DNA of 53,929 nt from Myxococcales bacterium (GCA_025359105.1 JANYHK010000034.1:1-53929); one strand, 5' to 3'. Positions 7,541 through 16,857 are shown, counted from the stretch's first letter. A program made the numbers and translations. Notes: generated from the letters alone by a model not told the origin.

Positions 7541-8779
7541 TTATGGGGCGACTTCACGGACGAGCGCGCGCTCGACGAGGGGCATGCGATCCTGGCCCCA
7601 GAACAGCTCCGAGCCGCCCACGACCCACGTGGGCGCGCCGAAGACGCCGCGCGCCGCCGCCTGCTGGGTCGCGTCGATGAGGGCTTGCTTGATCTCCGGC
7701 GTCTGCGTCCGCGCCAGGACGGTGTCGGCGTCGGCCCCCGCGCCTGCGAGGAGCTCGCGGAGGACGGCGTCGTCGGAGATGTCGCGATCGTCGCCCCAGA
7801 AGGCGCGGAACGTGGCGTCGCGGAAAGCCGCGGCAGAGGAGGCGGGCCCACCTTCCAGAGCGAGCTGGCAGCGCATCGCCTTGATCGTGTTCATCGGGAA
7901 GCGGGACGGCCAGCGGAACGGCACTCCGTAGTACGCCGCCCACCGCTCCATGTCCTTGGCGGTGTACCGCTGCTTGGCCGCCGACCAGGTCGCGAGCGGA
8001 ACGTTCGACTGCCCGATCGTCTTGAAGAGACCGCCGAGGAACATCGGCCGCCACGTTAGCTTCGCGCCCGTCCGCGCGGCGAGCGCCTCCGCCTGGGTCG
8101 CGCCGAAGTACGCGTAGGGGGAGGAGAAGTCCCAGTAGAGATCGAGCGTGCGCGACACGCCGGGCGCGCGGACGATCGGCGGGAGGACGTCGTCCACACG
8201 AGCGCCCGCGACGAAGTTCATGCGGTCCTGACCCCAGGAGAGCTCGTTCTCGTCGACCACGAACGACGGCGCGCCGAAGATGCCGAGCGCGATCGCGCGA
8301 TCGGTGCGGCGGCGCAGATCGTCCTTCACCTCGGCGGTGGCGATGTGGGCGAGCACGCCGTCGGGCGAGTGGCCGGCGGCCTGGACGACGTCGCGGATGG
8401 TCGCGGGATCGGAGGGCGCCCGTCCCAGGATCCAGTACGCCCTGAAGAAGCCCTCGATGACGTGCGGATCGAGTCCCGTCGCGATCGTGGCACGGAGCGC
8501 CTCGACGCTCCGCATCGGGTGAGCGTGCGGTTTGTGGAGGCGAACGCCGAAGAGCTCCGCCCAGCGCGCAAAGTCCCGCTCGTTGTGGGCGAGCTTCGGC
8601 GCGATGAGCACCTCGCTCAGGTTCTGAGGTGTGTCGTTCGCGCGGAAGACGCCGCCGAGCAGCATCGGCTGCCACACGAGCGCGGCCCCCATGCGCTGCG
8701 CGAGCTTCCGCACCTGCGTGCTCGCGATGTAAGCGTAGGGGCACGTGTAGTCGAACCAGAAGTCCAGGCGAGCGGCCAT
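7541..8779 (-). CDS. Tandem DsbA-fold protein, 2-hydroxychromene-2-carboxylate isomerase / kappa-GST type
   Basis: A 412-residue protein made of two homologous halves of about 205 residues. Each opens with the family N-terminus: FWFDYTCPYAYIAS (residues 7-20) and LYWDFSSPYAYFGA (about 214-227). Each ends with a matching strand pair, IFGAPSFVVDENELSWGQDR and VFGAPTWVVGGSELFWGQDR. Such proteins isomerise hydroxychromene carboxylates or conjugate glutathione. Half 1 has Cys where half 2 has Ser at the active-site turn. Single-domain versions are about 200 residues, so this is an internal duplication and fusion. Physiological substrate unknown. Confidence 0.85.
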   Translation of the reverse strand: MAARLDFWFDYTCPYAYIASTQVRKLAQRMGAALVWQPMLLGGVFRANDTPQNLSEVLIAPKLAHNERDFARWAELFGVRLHKPHAHPMRSVEALRATIATGLDPHVIEGFFRAYWILGRAPSDPATIRDVVQAAGHSPDGVLAHIATAEVKDDLRRRTDRAIALGIFGAPSFVVDENELSWGQDRMNFVAGARVDDVLPPIVRAPGVSRTLDLYWDFSSPYAYFGATQAEALAARTGAKLTWRPMFLGGLFKTIGQSNVPLATWSAAKQRYTAKDMERWAAYYGVPFRWPSRFPMNTIKAMRCQLALEGGPASSAAAFRDATFRAFWGDDRDISDDAVLRELLAGAGADADTVLARTQTPEIKQALIDATQQAAARGVFGAPTWVVGGSELFWGQDRMPLVERALVREVAP

Positions 8780-8815
8780 TGCGGAACTGTACCCCCGGCC
8801 GCTGGCTGCGGCCCG

Positions 8816-10219
8816 TCAGAAGGTGTAGCCGACGAGGAGGCGCAGGCCCGCGCGGGCGACAGGCGAATCGGCGAAGTAGCGGTCGCCGCTGGTGTCGACG
8901 GTGCCCACGCCGTGGACGTCGAGGAAGAGCGCGGCCTCGACGAACGCGCGGCCGAGCTCGAGCTGCCCGCCGCCCTCGAGCAGGCCGATGCCCGCTACGC
9001 CGGAGCCATGCTCGGTGCGCTGGCCGCCGAACGCGCTCGTCTGCGGGAGCTTCGCGCTCACGCCTTGCCCGGCGAGGCCGAGCGCGAGGCCGCCGAACCC
9101 CCGGATTTTGCCGGACGACATGAGGCGGAGCTCGGGCGCAAGCACCCAGTTGGTGACGGTGATGTTGTTCTGCGAGAGGGTATCGGTGCTCTGGTACTCC
9201 TTCGTCGCCATCGCGCCGAGCTCCGCGACGAGGCCGAGCGCCAGGTGCGCGCCGATTCGTCGACCGCCGTGAACGACGAGCCCGGCGCCGCCGAAGCTGT
9301 GCTTGGTGGTCCCGTTGCCGTCGAGCTTCGCCGTCGGAACGAGCGACTCGCCGAAGACGCCGAGCCCGCCCGAGACGTACCAGAGGTGCGGCACATGGGC
9401 AGCCACGACGTCCGGCGCGGCCACCGCCGGGCTCGCCATGTCGACGCTCACCGACTCTTGCCCGTTCGCCGGCACGTTCACCGTGACCGAGTGCGCCGGG
9501 TACCCCGCCGCCGTCGCATCGATGCGATGGGCGCCCGCCGGCACGTCGCCGGACCACGTGCCGGCGCCGACCTCGACACCGTCGATCGCGACCCGCGCGG
9601 TGGACACGTTCGTCTGCACGACGAGGCGCCCGCGCGCTGCAATTTCCACGGCGACGAGCCCGATCTCGATGGCCGTCTCCGGCTGCCCGGCGGTGAGGCG
9701 TGCGCGCTGCTCGGCCTGAAAATACCCGGTCGCGACCGCTTTGAAGACGTGCTCGCCGGGAAGCAGGCGCACGGGCCGCGCGAGGCGCTCGGTCGTCACC
9801 GCACGGTCGTCGATCGTGACGGCGACCGCGGCGGGCGGCGTGCGGCCGGTGTAGACGACCCGCACGCGCACCGTCGCAACGAGCGCGTTCATCTCCCCGA
9901 TGGCCTGCTTCGCGCCGTCCTTCACGTCGGGCTTGAGCGCGTCGCCGCCCTCGGCGAGCATCTCCTCGAGCGCGTCGATCGCCTCGGGATGGCGCCCGAG
10001 CCCCCGCAAGCAGAGCGCGATGTTGCGCTTGATCTGCGGCGACCGCTTCACCGCGTAGGCGGCCTGGAACTCCGCGAGCGCCGCCGCGTAATCGTGTGCA
10101 TCATACAAGCGCACGCCCGTCGAGAAATGCGTGCGCGCGGCCTCCGCGTCGTCCGCGCGCGCGGAGCTGGCAGCGAGGACGCAAGCGAACGCGAGTGAGG
10201 CGACGCGGAGGCGCACCAT
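8816..10219 (-). CDS. TPR-PEGA protein with C-terminal outer-membrane barrel
   Basis: A 467-residue exported protein starting at ATG 10219, one base after the stop of the upstream kinase (TGACATG), so the two are coupled. A signal peptide ends near SSARA-DD (residue 22). TPR helices occupy about 25-105 (FSTGVRLYDAHDYAAALAEF). PEGA-like beta modules follow (RLVVQTNVSTARVAIDGVEV, then GYPAHSVTVNV). The last 180 residues alternate as a barrel (GGLGVFGESLVPT to RAGLRLLVGYTF) ending in aromatic Phe. Likely an outer-membrane receptor or scaffold that works with the kinase. Confidence 0.75.
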   Translation of the reverse strand: MVRLRVASLAFACVLAASSARADDAEAARTHFSTGVRLYDAHDYAAALAEFQAAYAVKRSPQIKRNIALCLRGLGRHPEAIDALEEMLAEGGDALKPDVKDGAKQAIGEMNALVATVRVRVVYTGRTPPAAVAVTIDDRAVTTERLARPVRLLPGEHVFKAVATGYFQAEQRARLTAGQPETAIEIGLVAVEIAARGRLVVQTNVSTARVAIDGVEVGAGTWSGDVPAGAHRIDATAAGYPAHSVTVNVPANGQESVSVDMASPAVAAPDVVAAHVPHLWYVSGGLGVFGESLVPTAKLDGNGTTKHSFGGAGLVVHGGRRIGAHLALGLVAELGAMATKEYQSTDTLSQNNITVTNWVLAPELRLMSSGKIRGFGGLALGLAGQGVSAKLPQTSAFGGQRTEHGSGVAGIGLLEGGGQLELGRAFVEAALFLDVHGVGTVDTSGDRYFADSPVARAGLRLLVGYTF

Positions 10220-10220
10220 G

Positions 10221-11702
10221 TCACTCCGGCAGCTCACGCGAGATGTCGAGCGGCTTGGTCGAGGGCGGCGTGTGGGCCGGACCGGACGCGGGCTTCGCGG
10301 TGGCTGGCGGCGGCGGCGGCGCGGCGGCCGGGCGGGGGCTCGGGGCGGTCCAGATCGGTCGCGGGGTGGCGGGCAACGGCGCGGAGGCCGCCGGGGGCGT
10401 GCTCGGGACGCTCGGCGCCGGCGCCGCGGATGGGCTCGGGCCTGCCGCGCTCGGCATCGCGGCGGCGGTCTGCGCCTGGGTCACCGTGGGAGGCGCTGCG
10501 GCGGTCGGCGGCTTGTGGAAGGACGAGACGATCCACGAGGTCACGACCACCCCCGCCAGGGTCGCCCCGAACGCGGTGAGCGGCACCGCGAAGCGCGTGA
10601 CCCTGCTCGGCGAGCCAGGGGCCGGCGTTGCGGCGCGCGCCGGCTTGGACCCGCGCGACCAGGAGACATCGGTCGGCGGCCCGGCGGGTCCCGGCCCCGT
10701 CGTGGACACGTCTGGCGTCGCGACCCCCGCGGCCACCCGCTCCACGCCGCTCGGCAGGGTGAGGCCGATCATCGGATCGAGCGGGACCCTGATCTTCTCG
10801 TCAGGCGCGATCTCGTGCAGCGCGCGAAGCATCGCCGGGGCGCTGGCAAAGCGCACCGCGAGATCGCGCGCGAGCGCCTTGGCCACGAACGCCGAGACCG
10901 GCGCCGGGACGCTCGGCTCGACCGACGAGAGGGCCGGTGCGTCCGTCATGCACACCGACAGGATGATCTGCTCGTAGGTCTCGCCGGTGTGCGGCGGGCG
11001 GCCCGCGAGGCACTCGAAGACGATGGCGCCGAGCGCATAGAGATCGGTGCGGCCGTCCAGCTCCTCGGACGCGCGCGCCTGCTCCGGCGACATGTACAGC
11101 GGCGTTCCGATGACCGTGCCCTTACCGGTGAGGGCGACCGGAGCGGTGCCCGAGGGCGCACGGCGGATCTTGGAGACGCCGAAGTCGACGATCTTGGCGA
11201 AGAGCGGGTCCGCGTCTCCCCGCACGAGGAACACGTTGTCGGGCTTCAGATCGCGATGGACGATGCCCGCGTCGTGCGCGCGCCCGAGACCGCGCAGCAC
11301 CTGCGCCGCGACGTGCGTCACGTCGGCCAACGGGAGGCGCCCGAGGCGACGGAGGCGGCTGCCGAGGTCCTCCCCGCGAAGCAGCTCCATCACCAGGTAG
11401 GGCCGCCCGTCGTCGACGCCGGCGTCGAACACGCTGACGATGTTCGCGCTCTCGACCGAGCTCGCCGCCCGCGCCTCACGCGCGAACCGGCCGGTCACCT
11501 GCTCGTCCTTCGCGAGCTCGCGATCGACGAACTTGAGCGCCACCTTCTTGCCGATGGCGACGTTCTCCGCCTCGTAGACAGCCCCCATGCCGCCGCGCCC
11601 GATCAGCCGAAGCACGCTGTACTTGCCGCCGATGATGCGGCCGACGAGCGCTTCGAGCTCGGGATCGAGGCTGGTGACTGGGGTTGCGGAGGGATCGTTC
11701 AT
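10221..11702 (-). CDS. Membrane Ser/Thr protein kinase (Pkn type)
   Basis: A 493-residue Hanks-type kinase. The kinase domain (about residues 28-290) has the glycine loop IGRGGMGAVYEA, catalytic Lys in VALKFV, HRDLKPDNVFL, IVDFGVSKI and YMSPEQA; all main residues are present, so it should be active. One transmembrane helix follows (AVPLTAFGATLAGVVVTSWI), then a long Ala/Pro-rich outer tail. It would phosphorylate Ser/Thr residues in the cytoplasm in response to an envelope signal. The TPR-PEGA-barrel gene follows after one base. Confidence 0.92.
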   Translation of the reverse strand: MNDPSATPVTSLDPELEALVGRIIGGKYSVLRLIGRGGMGAVYEAENVAIGKKVALKFVDRELAKDEQVTGRFAREARAASSVESANIVSVFDAGVDDGRPYLVMELLRGEDLGSRLRRLGRLPLADVTHVAAQVLRGLGRAHDAGIVHRDLKPDNVFLVRGDADPLFAKIVDFGVSKIRRAPSGTAPVALTGKGTVIGTPLYMSPEQARASEELDGRTDLYALGAIVFECLAGRPPHTGETYEQIILSVCMTDAPALSSVEPSVPAPVSAFVAKALARDLAVRFASAPAMLRALHEIAPDEKIRVPLDPMIGLTLPSGVERVAAGVATPDVSTTGPGPAGPPTDVSWSRGSKPARAATPAPGSPSRVTRFAVPLTAFGATLAGVVVTSWIVSSFHKPPTAAAPPTVTQAQTAAAMPSAAGPSPSAAPAPSVPSTPPAASAPLPATPRPIWTAPSPRPAAAPPPPPATAKPASGPAHTPPSTKPLDISRELPE

Positions 11703-11860
11703 CTCGGCGGGTAGGCGGCACTTCGCACCGCCAAGCCAAGCAGAGAGCGTACCACGCTCCGTGGCGCGGGCTCCTCCCCCAAACCCTCGGAATCACGACC
11801 CAATCCAACAAACGAAGAAGGCCGCCCTCGCGCGCGGTCCGCCTGTGGGCAGATCGCGAC

Positions 11861-11876
11861 GAGAACGGCCGTTCTC
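11861..11876. terminator. Palindrome after rpsT, possible terminator
   Basis: GAGAACGGCCGTTCTC is a perfect 16-base palindrome 53 bases beyond the rpsT stop, in the 226-base gap before the kinase gene on the same strand. It can fold as a 6-bp stem with loop GGCC. No clear T-run follows, so the call is tentative. The rest of this gap shows nothing else I can name. Confidence 0.35.
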
Positions 11877-11928
11877 AGTCGACGCGCTCGGAGCCGCGCG
11901 GCGCCAGGGGCGCGACGGCGCGGCGCAA

Positions 11929-12192
11929 TCAGCCGAGCTTGTGGACGCGGGTCGAGAGGCGGGAGATCGTGCGCGACGCGGCCTTCGGGTGGACGACACC
12001 TTTGGTGGCGGCCTTGTCCAGCGCCTTGATGGCGCGGGCGAGCGCGGTCTTCGCGGCTTCCTTGTTCTTCGCCGTGATGGCGGCGTCGACCGCCTTCACC
12101 ATGGTACGAACGGCGCTCGAGACGCCGCGGTTTCGAAGCGTTCGCTTGATACGCTGACGGTTACGCTTCTCTGCGGAGGGATGGTTGGCCAC
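11929..12192 (-). CDS. rpsT: 30S ribosomal protein S20
   Basis: An 87-residue, Lys/Arg-rich helical protein with the S20 pattern: MANHPSAEKRNRQRIKRTLR at the N-terminus, the middle TMVKAVDAAITAKNKEAA, and the end HPKAASRTISRLSTRVHKLG. S20 binds 16S rRNA in early 30S assembly. The GTG start has AAGGA six bases upstream (12199-12203). A promoter with a perfect -35 lies about 60-90 bases upstream. The length matches the family. Confidence 0.97.
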   Translation of the reverse strand: MANHPSAEKRNRQRIKRTLRNRGVSSAVRTMVKAVDAAITAKNKEAAKTALARAIKALDKAATKGVVHPKAASRTISRLSTRVHKLG

Positions 12193-12254
12193 GGCAAATC
12201 CTTGAAATGGTTCGGTCTTCCCCGATGCGTCCTATAGGGAGCGAGGGGACGCGC

Positions 12255-12282
12255 ACTTTAGGCGCAACGGCGCCGTTGTCAA
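12255..12282 (-). promoter_or_regulatory. Probable rpsT promoter with a palindrome in the spacer
   Basis: On the minus strand TTGACA (12282-12277) and TAAAGT (12260-12255) are 16 bases apart, a good sigma-70-type pair in a GC-rich genome. The implied leader before rpsT is about 55 bases. The 14-bp perfect palindrome CAACGGCGCCGTTG (12265-12278) fills most of the spacer and overlaps the -35, so it could be an operator. Confidence 0.55.
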
Positions 12283-12303
12283 GTGCGGGATTCCAGCCGC
12301 GGA

Positions 12304-13404
12304 TCACGACGGGAGCGTGATCCGGAACGCGGCTCCGCTTAGATCGCTGGAGGTCACGCGGATGGCTCCGCCGTGGGCCTCCGCGATTCCCCGCGCGATC
12401 GCGAGCCCGAGGCCGGCGCCGCCCGCCGCACGACCGCGGCTCCCCTGCCGGTACCGATCGAAGATGGTAGGCCGCTCGGCCTCGGCGATGCCGGGCCCGG
12501 TGTCGGCGACCTCCACGAACGTCTGGCCGTCCTCGAAGCCCGCGCTCAGCCGCACGCGCCCGCCGCGCGGCGTGAACTTCAGCGCGTTGGCGACGAGGTT
12601 GTCGATCGCCTGACGCAGCTTGGTCGCGTCGACCTTGATCGCCTGCTCGCGCGAGCCCTCGAAGGTGAGCGTGACCCGCCTGCGCGACGCGATCGGCGCG
12701 AAGGCGGCGAGCGTCGGATCGATGAGGACGCCGACGCTCGTGGGGCGCGGCTCGACCGTGAACACGCCCGCCTCGAGGCGGCTCGCCGCGAGCACGCCGT
12801 CGATGAGGCGCGCCATGTCCTTGCAAAGCGCGCGGATCGTCGCGACCGACTGGCGCCGGTCGTCGGGGGGCAAATCGTCGGAGTCGAGCAACTCGGCGAC
12901 GAGGCCGAGCGACGACAGCGGGTGCCGGAGATCGTGCACGAGCATCGCGATGTGATCGCGCCTTTGGGCGTCGAGCATGCGACGGAGGCGGAACGTGTCG
13001 AGGGCCGCGCGGGTGCGGGCGAGCAGCTCGCGCGCGTCGATGGGCTTCGTCAGGTACGCGTCGGCCCCTTCGCGGAGGCCTTCCTCGATCGCCTGCGGCT
13101 CGCGGCGCGCCGCGGTGAGCATGATGACGGCGGGGCCGCCGCCGCGACGCGCGCGGAGCTTGCGCAGCACCTCGTGGCCCCCCATCCCCGGCATGGACAC
13201 GTCGAGAAGGACGAGCTCGGGCTCGCGCTCGTCGACGGCCGCGAGCGCCAGGAGGCCGCTCGACGCGGTGCGAACACGGTGCCCGTCCTCGCTGAGCAGC
13301 GCCTCGTAGAGGGCGAGCGCGTCGGGGAAATCGTCGACGAGGAGAATGTCGCCGGCCGACGGGTCGACGCCGGTGAGGGACGGTCTATCCATGCCGTCGG
13401 TCAT
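12304..13404 (-). CDS. Receiver domain fused to histidine kinase (hybrid response regulator)
   Basis: A 366-residue protein. The receiver domain (about residues 18-132) has the acidic pair in LLVDDF, phosphoacceptor Asp in LVLLDVSMPG, and Lys in LTKPID. A HisKA segment has VHDLRHPLSSLG (His near 156). The ATPase domain has NLVANALKF, VADTGPGI and GAGLGLAIARGI. It starts within the end of the upstream sensor kinase (ATGA overlap at 13401-13404), so the two form one signalling pair. The receiver at the N-terminus suggests that phosphotransfer from the partner kinase controls this kinase. No output DNA-binding domain. Confidence 0.92.
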   Translation of the reverse strand: MTDGMDRPSLTGVDPSAGDILLVDDFPDALALYEALLSEDGHRVRTASSGLLALAAVDEREPELVLLDVSMPGMGGHEVLRKLRARRGGGPAVIMLTAARREPQAIEEGLREGADAYLTKPIDARELLARTRAALDTFRLRRMLDAQRRDHIAMLVHDLRHPLSSLGLVAELLDSDDLPPDDRRQSVATIRALCKDMARLIDGVLAASRLEAGVFTVEPRPTSVGVLIDPTLAAFAPIASRRRVTLTFEGSREQAIKVDATKLRQAIDNLVANALKFTPRGGRVRLSAGFEDGQTFVEVADTGPGIAEAERPTIFDRYRQGSRGRAAGGAGLGLAIARGIAEAHGGAIRVTSSDLSGAAFRITLPS

Positions 13405-15530
13405 GCCAGCGCCTTCTGCGACGGACGCTCCGCTGTCTCTTCGCGGACGGTCGGGGCCACGCGCGGCAGGACGAGCGTGAACGTGGAGCCTTCCTTCTCG
13501 AGGGAGCGGACCTCTATCTCGCCGCCGAGCGCGCGGGCGAGCCGCCGCGACAGCGCGAGGCCGACGCCGGTGCCCGCGTACCTTCGCCCGTCACCGACGT
13601 CGAGCTGGTGGAAGTCCTGGAAGAGCTCGTTCAGGGCGTGCGCCGGGATGCCGACGCCGGTGTCGCGAACCGAGATGCGGATCTCGCCGGACGTGGCGCG
13701 CATCGTGAGGACGACGTCGCCCTGGTCGGTGAACTTGATCGCGTTGGCGAGGAGGTTCAGGAGGATCTGCCGCACGCGCTGGGCGTCCGTCATCGACTCG
13801 ACGATTCCATCGGGCACCTCCGCGACGAGACGGAGGTCCTTGCCGCTCCGCAGGCTGTCGACCTCGGCGACGCAGGCGCGGGCGAGCTGCCCGATGTTCA
13901 CCGGCGCGAGGCGCACGTCGACGCGGCCCGCCTCGGCCTTCGCCAGATCGAGCACGTCGTTGATGAGAGAGAGCAGGTGCTCGCCGTTGCGCTTGATGCG
14001 CTCGAGCGACTCGCGGGCGCGCGGGCTCAGGTTCTCCTTGGGCGACGTCGCGAGCAGGTCGGTGAAGCCGAGGATCGCCGAGAGCGGCGTCCGGAGCTCG
14101 TGGCTCATGGAGGCGAGAAACTCCGTCTTCACCTTGTTGGCGCGGATGAGCGTCTCGCCCTGCTCGGTGAGCATGACGCTCTTCTCGCGCAGGCGATCGT
14201 GCGTCCATGCGTTGTGGAGGCCGACGGAGAGCTGACGGGCGGCGTCGCGGATCAGCTCTTCGCGCGAGCGCTCGAACGGTGCGAGCCCGGCGAGGAGGAC
14301 GACCCCCGCCGCCTGGGTGCCAACGGCCACCGGCTGCGCCAGGATCCAACGGACGCGCCCCCGCGACAGCGTGAGGTCCACCTCGGGCGGCGGCGCGCCG
14401 AGCTCCTCACCCTCGATGAAGACGGGCTCGCGCCTCTCCATGACCGTCTTCGCGAGCCCCTCGGCGCTGAAGGTCGCGTGCTCGAGCGTGCGCCCGTCGG
14501 GCGCCACCGCGTGCACGGGGACGAGGCGGTCGGCGTCGTCGAGCAGAAAGATCACGCCGAGCTGCCCGGCCGCGAGGTGGACGAGGCCCTGCAACCCTGC
14601 CGTCGCCAGCGCGGCGACGTCGAGCGTCTTCAATTCGCGCACGAACTCGGCGTAGGCGCGGCCGGCTGCGTCGCGCGACGCGAGCGCGGAGTTGGCGTGC
14701 GTGAGCTCGTCGAGCGCCTTCTCGCGATCGGCGAGCGTGCTCCTGAGGCTCGAGTCCTTGTCGAGGAGCAGCGACGCCATCTTCGCGAGGCTCCGGCCGA
14801 CGGCGCCCAGCTCGTCGCGGCGCTCGGGCAGGTGCGGCAGCGGCTCCAGCCGACCGGTCGCGGCGAGCGCCTCCTCGAGCTGCGCCGCGGCGCCGGCGAG
14901 ATCGCGCGCGATCCAGATCCCGGTCATCATCGCGATCACGATCGCCGCGATGAGGACGCCCGTGGTGATGCGGCGCGACTCGTCGGCCGACTCGAACGCC
15001 TGCCGCTCGCGCGCGTTCGCGGCCTCGAGCGCCTCGCTGCGCAGCTCGGCGAGGATGTGGCGCATCTCGTCGGTGCGCGTCTTGCCGGCCGCGGTGCGCT
15101 CGGCGTCGATGGCGTCGCTGCCGCCGGTCTGACGCGCGCGGATCTGCGGCTCGCTGACCGTGGAGATCCAGTCGCGCACCAGGCGCCCGAACGCGGCGAC
15201 GCGCTCGTCCTCCTTGCCGTTCTCGGCCGTCGCCTGCGCATGGGCGAGGACGGACTCGAGATCGTGGCGGGCCTGCTCGTACGGCGTCAGAAACGAGCGA
15301 TCTCCGGTGAGGAGGTAGCCGCGCTTGCCCGTTTCCAGATCGGCCATGAGGCGGAGCAGTACCTCGGCGTCGTCGGCGAGCTTGAGGTCGTGCGCGACGA
15401 GGCGCTCGAACTGACGCTCCAGCTCCTGGTGCGATTGCTGCGCACGAAAGAGCCCGCCGCCGAGCACGCCCACCACGAGGAGGGAGCTCACGAGGATCCG
15501 CCAGAAGAGGGCGCTCGAAAGGAGGCGCAA
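13401..15530 (-). CDS. Membrane sensor histidine kinase: CHASE3, HAMP, GAF, HisKA, ATPase
   Basis: A 709-residue kinase. Transmembrane helix 1 is at about 9-27 and a CHASE3 extracytoplasmic helical domain follows (LMADLETGKRGYLLTGD is the family signature). Transmembrane helix 2 is near 187-208 (TGVLIAAIVIAMMTGIWIAR), then HAMP and coiled coil. A GAF-like domain spans about 300-430. HisKA holds MSHELRTPLSAILGFTDLLA, and the ATPase domain has LLNLLANAIKF, VRDTGVGI and GTGVGLALSRRLA. It reads an envelope signal and autophosphorylates. The start is TTG with no clear ribosome site, so the N-terminus is less certain. Overlaps the receiver-kinase by four bases. Confidence 0.92.
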   Translation of the reverse strand: MRLLSSALFWRILVSSLLVVGVLGGGLFRAQQSHQELERQFERLVAHDLKLADDAEVLLRLMADLETGKRGYLLTGDRSFLTPYEQARHDLESVLAHAQATAENGKEDERVAAFGRLVRDWISTVSEPQIRARQTGGSDAIDAERTAAGKTRTDEMRHILAELRSEALEAANARERQAFESADESRRITTGVLIAAIVIAMMTGIWIARDLAGAAAQLEEALAATGRLEPLPHLPERRDELGAVGRSLAKMASLLLDKDSSLRSTLADREKALDELTHANSALASRDAAGRAYAEFVRELKTLDVAALATAGLQGLVHLAAGQLGVIFLLDDADRLVPVHAVAPDGRTLEHATFSAEGLAKTVMERREPVFIEGEELGAPPPEVDLTLSRGRVRWILAQPVAVGTQAAGVVLLAGLAPFERSREELIRDAARQLSVGLHNAWTHDRLREKSVMLTEQGETLIRANKVKTEFLASMSHELRTPLSAILGFTDLLATSPKENLSPRARESLERIKRNGEHLLSLINDVLDLAKAEAGRVDVRLAPVNIGQLARACVAEVDSLRSGKDLRLVAEVPDGIVESMTDAQRVRQILLNLLANAIKFTDQGDVVLTMRATSGEIRISVRDTGVGIPAHALNELFQDFHQLDVGDGRRYAGTGVGLALSRRLARALGGEIEVRSLEKEGSTFTLVLPRVAPTVREETAERPSQKALA

Positions 15531-15608
15531 CGGGCAAAGTGTAGGGCAAAGCGCGGGGGAAGGCGAAACAGGCGGCAGGTCTCGCCAGCTCGCCAGGTCT
15601 TGCCGCTC

Positions 15609-16778
15609 TCAGCGCGCCGGACGCCCCACCCATGCCCCGAAGCACGCGAGCCCCCAGAGGATCGGGGAGAACGCGAGGCCGAACACCAGCGCGATCGGGG
15701 CTGCGAGTCCCAGCGCGATCATCACGAGCACGAGCGCAAGCGCGCTCGCCAGTGCCGGCTCGAGGAGCGTGGGCAGCCCCGACGCGCGCGCGATCAAGAA
15801 GCCGCTGAACGGAAACGCGAGCAGGACGCCGGCGCCGAGGAGGAGCACGGGCGCGGTCGTCGCCACGTCTCGCTCGTCGACGGCAGAGAAATCGAAGTTG
15901 AACCAGTGCCCGGCGGCGATCGAGCCGGCGAGGCCCGCGAGCATCGCCCCCATCGTCACGAGCGCGCCGATGACGATCCAGCGGATCATGATGGGCTGAT
16001 CGGCGCGCCGCAACGCCGCCCGAACCGTGCGGAGGCTCGGGGGCTGGGAGATGTAGAACGAGACGCGCGAGAGGCGGGAGCCGGTGGGCGAAATCGACGC
16101 GCGATCGCCGCGCTGCTGCAGATCGCTGCGCGCGAACCAGGCGAGGACGCCCATCCCGAACAAGAGCGGCAGCACGCCGACGAGCGCGCCCGGTCCGCGC
16201 CCGTATACGAAGTGCTCGTAGAGGCCGTGGGCGAGCGTCGCGACGAGCCATGCGCCCCAGAAGATCGCCCCCGGACGCTTCGCCTGCTTCGCGCGGCCGA
16301 GCGCGTAGCCCCACGTGGTCGCGAAGAACACGTGGGCAGGCAGCGCCAGAAGCGCCCGCGCGATCCACACCGCACCGACCGGGTGATCGTGAAGCACCAT
16401 CGCGTTTTCTACCGCGGCGAAGCCGAGCGCCGCCGTCGACGAGTAGACGACGCCGTCGTACGGCTCGTCGAAATGCTTGGACCTGAACGCCGGCCAGACC
16501 GCGGCGACCTTGAGCGCCTCGCGCATCGGCGCGACGAAGAAGAAGAGGAACACGAGCGAGCCGGCGCTCCCCGCCGCCGACACGCGCGCGTCGAGGCCGG
16601 TAAAAACGGCGGCCTTCTTCTCGAGGAACATCGCCCCGGCCGCGAGCAGCGCGGCGAAGAGGAAGGTGCCGACGACGACGCGCGGCGGCTCGCGCTCCTT
16701 GTCGCTGCGGTAGACCAGCCACGCCGCGAGCACAGCCGGCACGATCGCCGGAAGCAGCCAGCGGAGGACTTCGATCAC
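15609..16778 (-). CDS. PrsW-family intramembrane metalloprotease-like protein
   Basis: A 389-residue polytopic protein (8-9 hydrophobic helices). PrsW family motifs: DGVVYSSTAALGFAAVENAM, LPAHVFFATTWGYALG and LAHGLYEHFVYG, which carry the His, Asp and Glu residues of the membrane active site. The first motif, normally EExxK, reads MREALK here, so one of the two glutamates is Arg. The family cleaves membrane anti-sigma factors. A C-terminal half with four extra helices follows. GTG start. Activity is plausible but uncertain because of the altered motif. Confidence 0.75.
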   Translation of the reverse strand: MIEVLRWLLPAIVPAVLAAWLVYRSDKEREPPRVVVGTFLFAALLAAGAMFLEKKAAVFTGLDARVSAAGSAGSLVFLFFFVAPMREALKVAAVWPAFRSKHFDEPYDGVVYSSTAALGFAAVENAMVLHDHPVGAVWIARALLALPAHVFFATTWGYALGRAKQAKRPGAIFWGAWLVATLAHGLYEHFVYGRGPGALVGVLPLLFGMGVLAWFARSDLQQRGDRASISPTGSRLSRVSFYISQPPSLRTVRAALRRADQPIMIRWIVIGALVTMGAMLAGLAGSIAAGHWFNFDFSAVDERDVATTAPVLLLGAGVLLAFPFSGFLIARASGLPTLLEPALASALALVLVMIALGLAAPIALVFGLAFSPILWGLACFGAWVGRPAR

Positions 16779-16857
16779 GTCGCGAGTTTACGATCTCCGC
16801 GCAAACGGGGCGAATTACAGCAGAAGCCCGCGAGCGCGCGCGCCGCCGGCCGCCTTC

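Noticed and set aside
8816-9557. Alternative frame fusing the barrel region with the DsbA-like gene
   Set aside because: It crosses two real genes in the wrong frame and is Arg-rich without structure.
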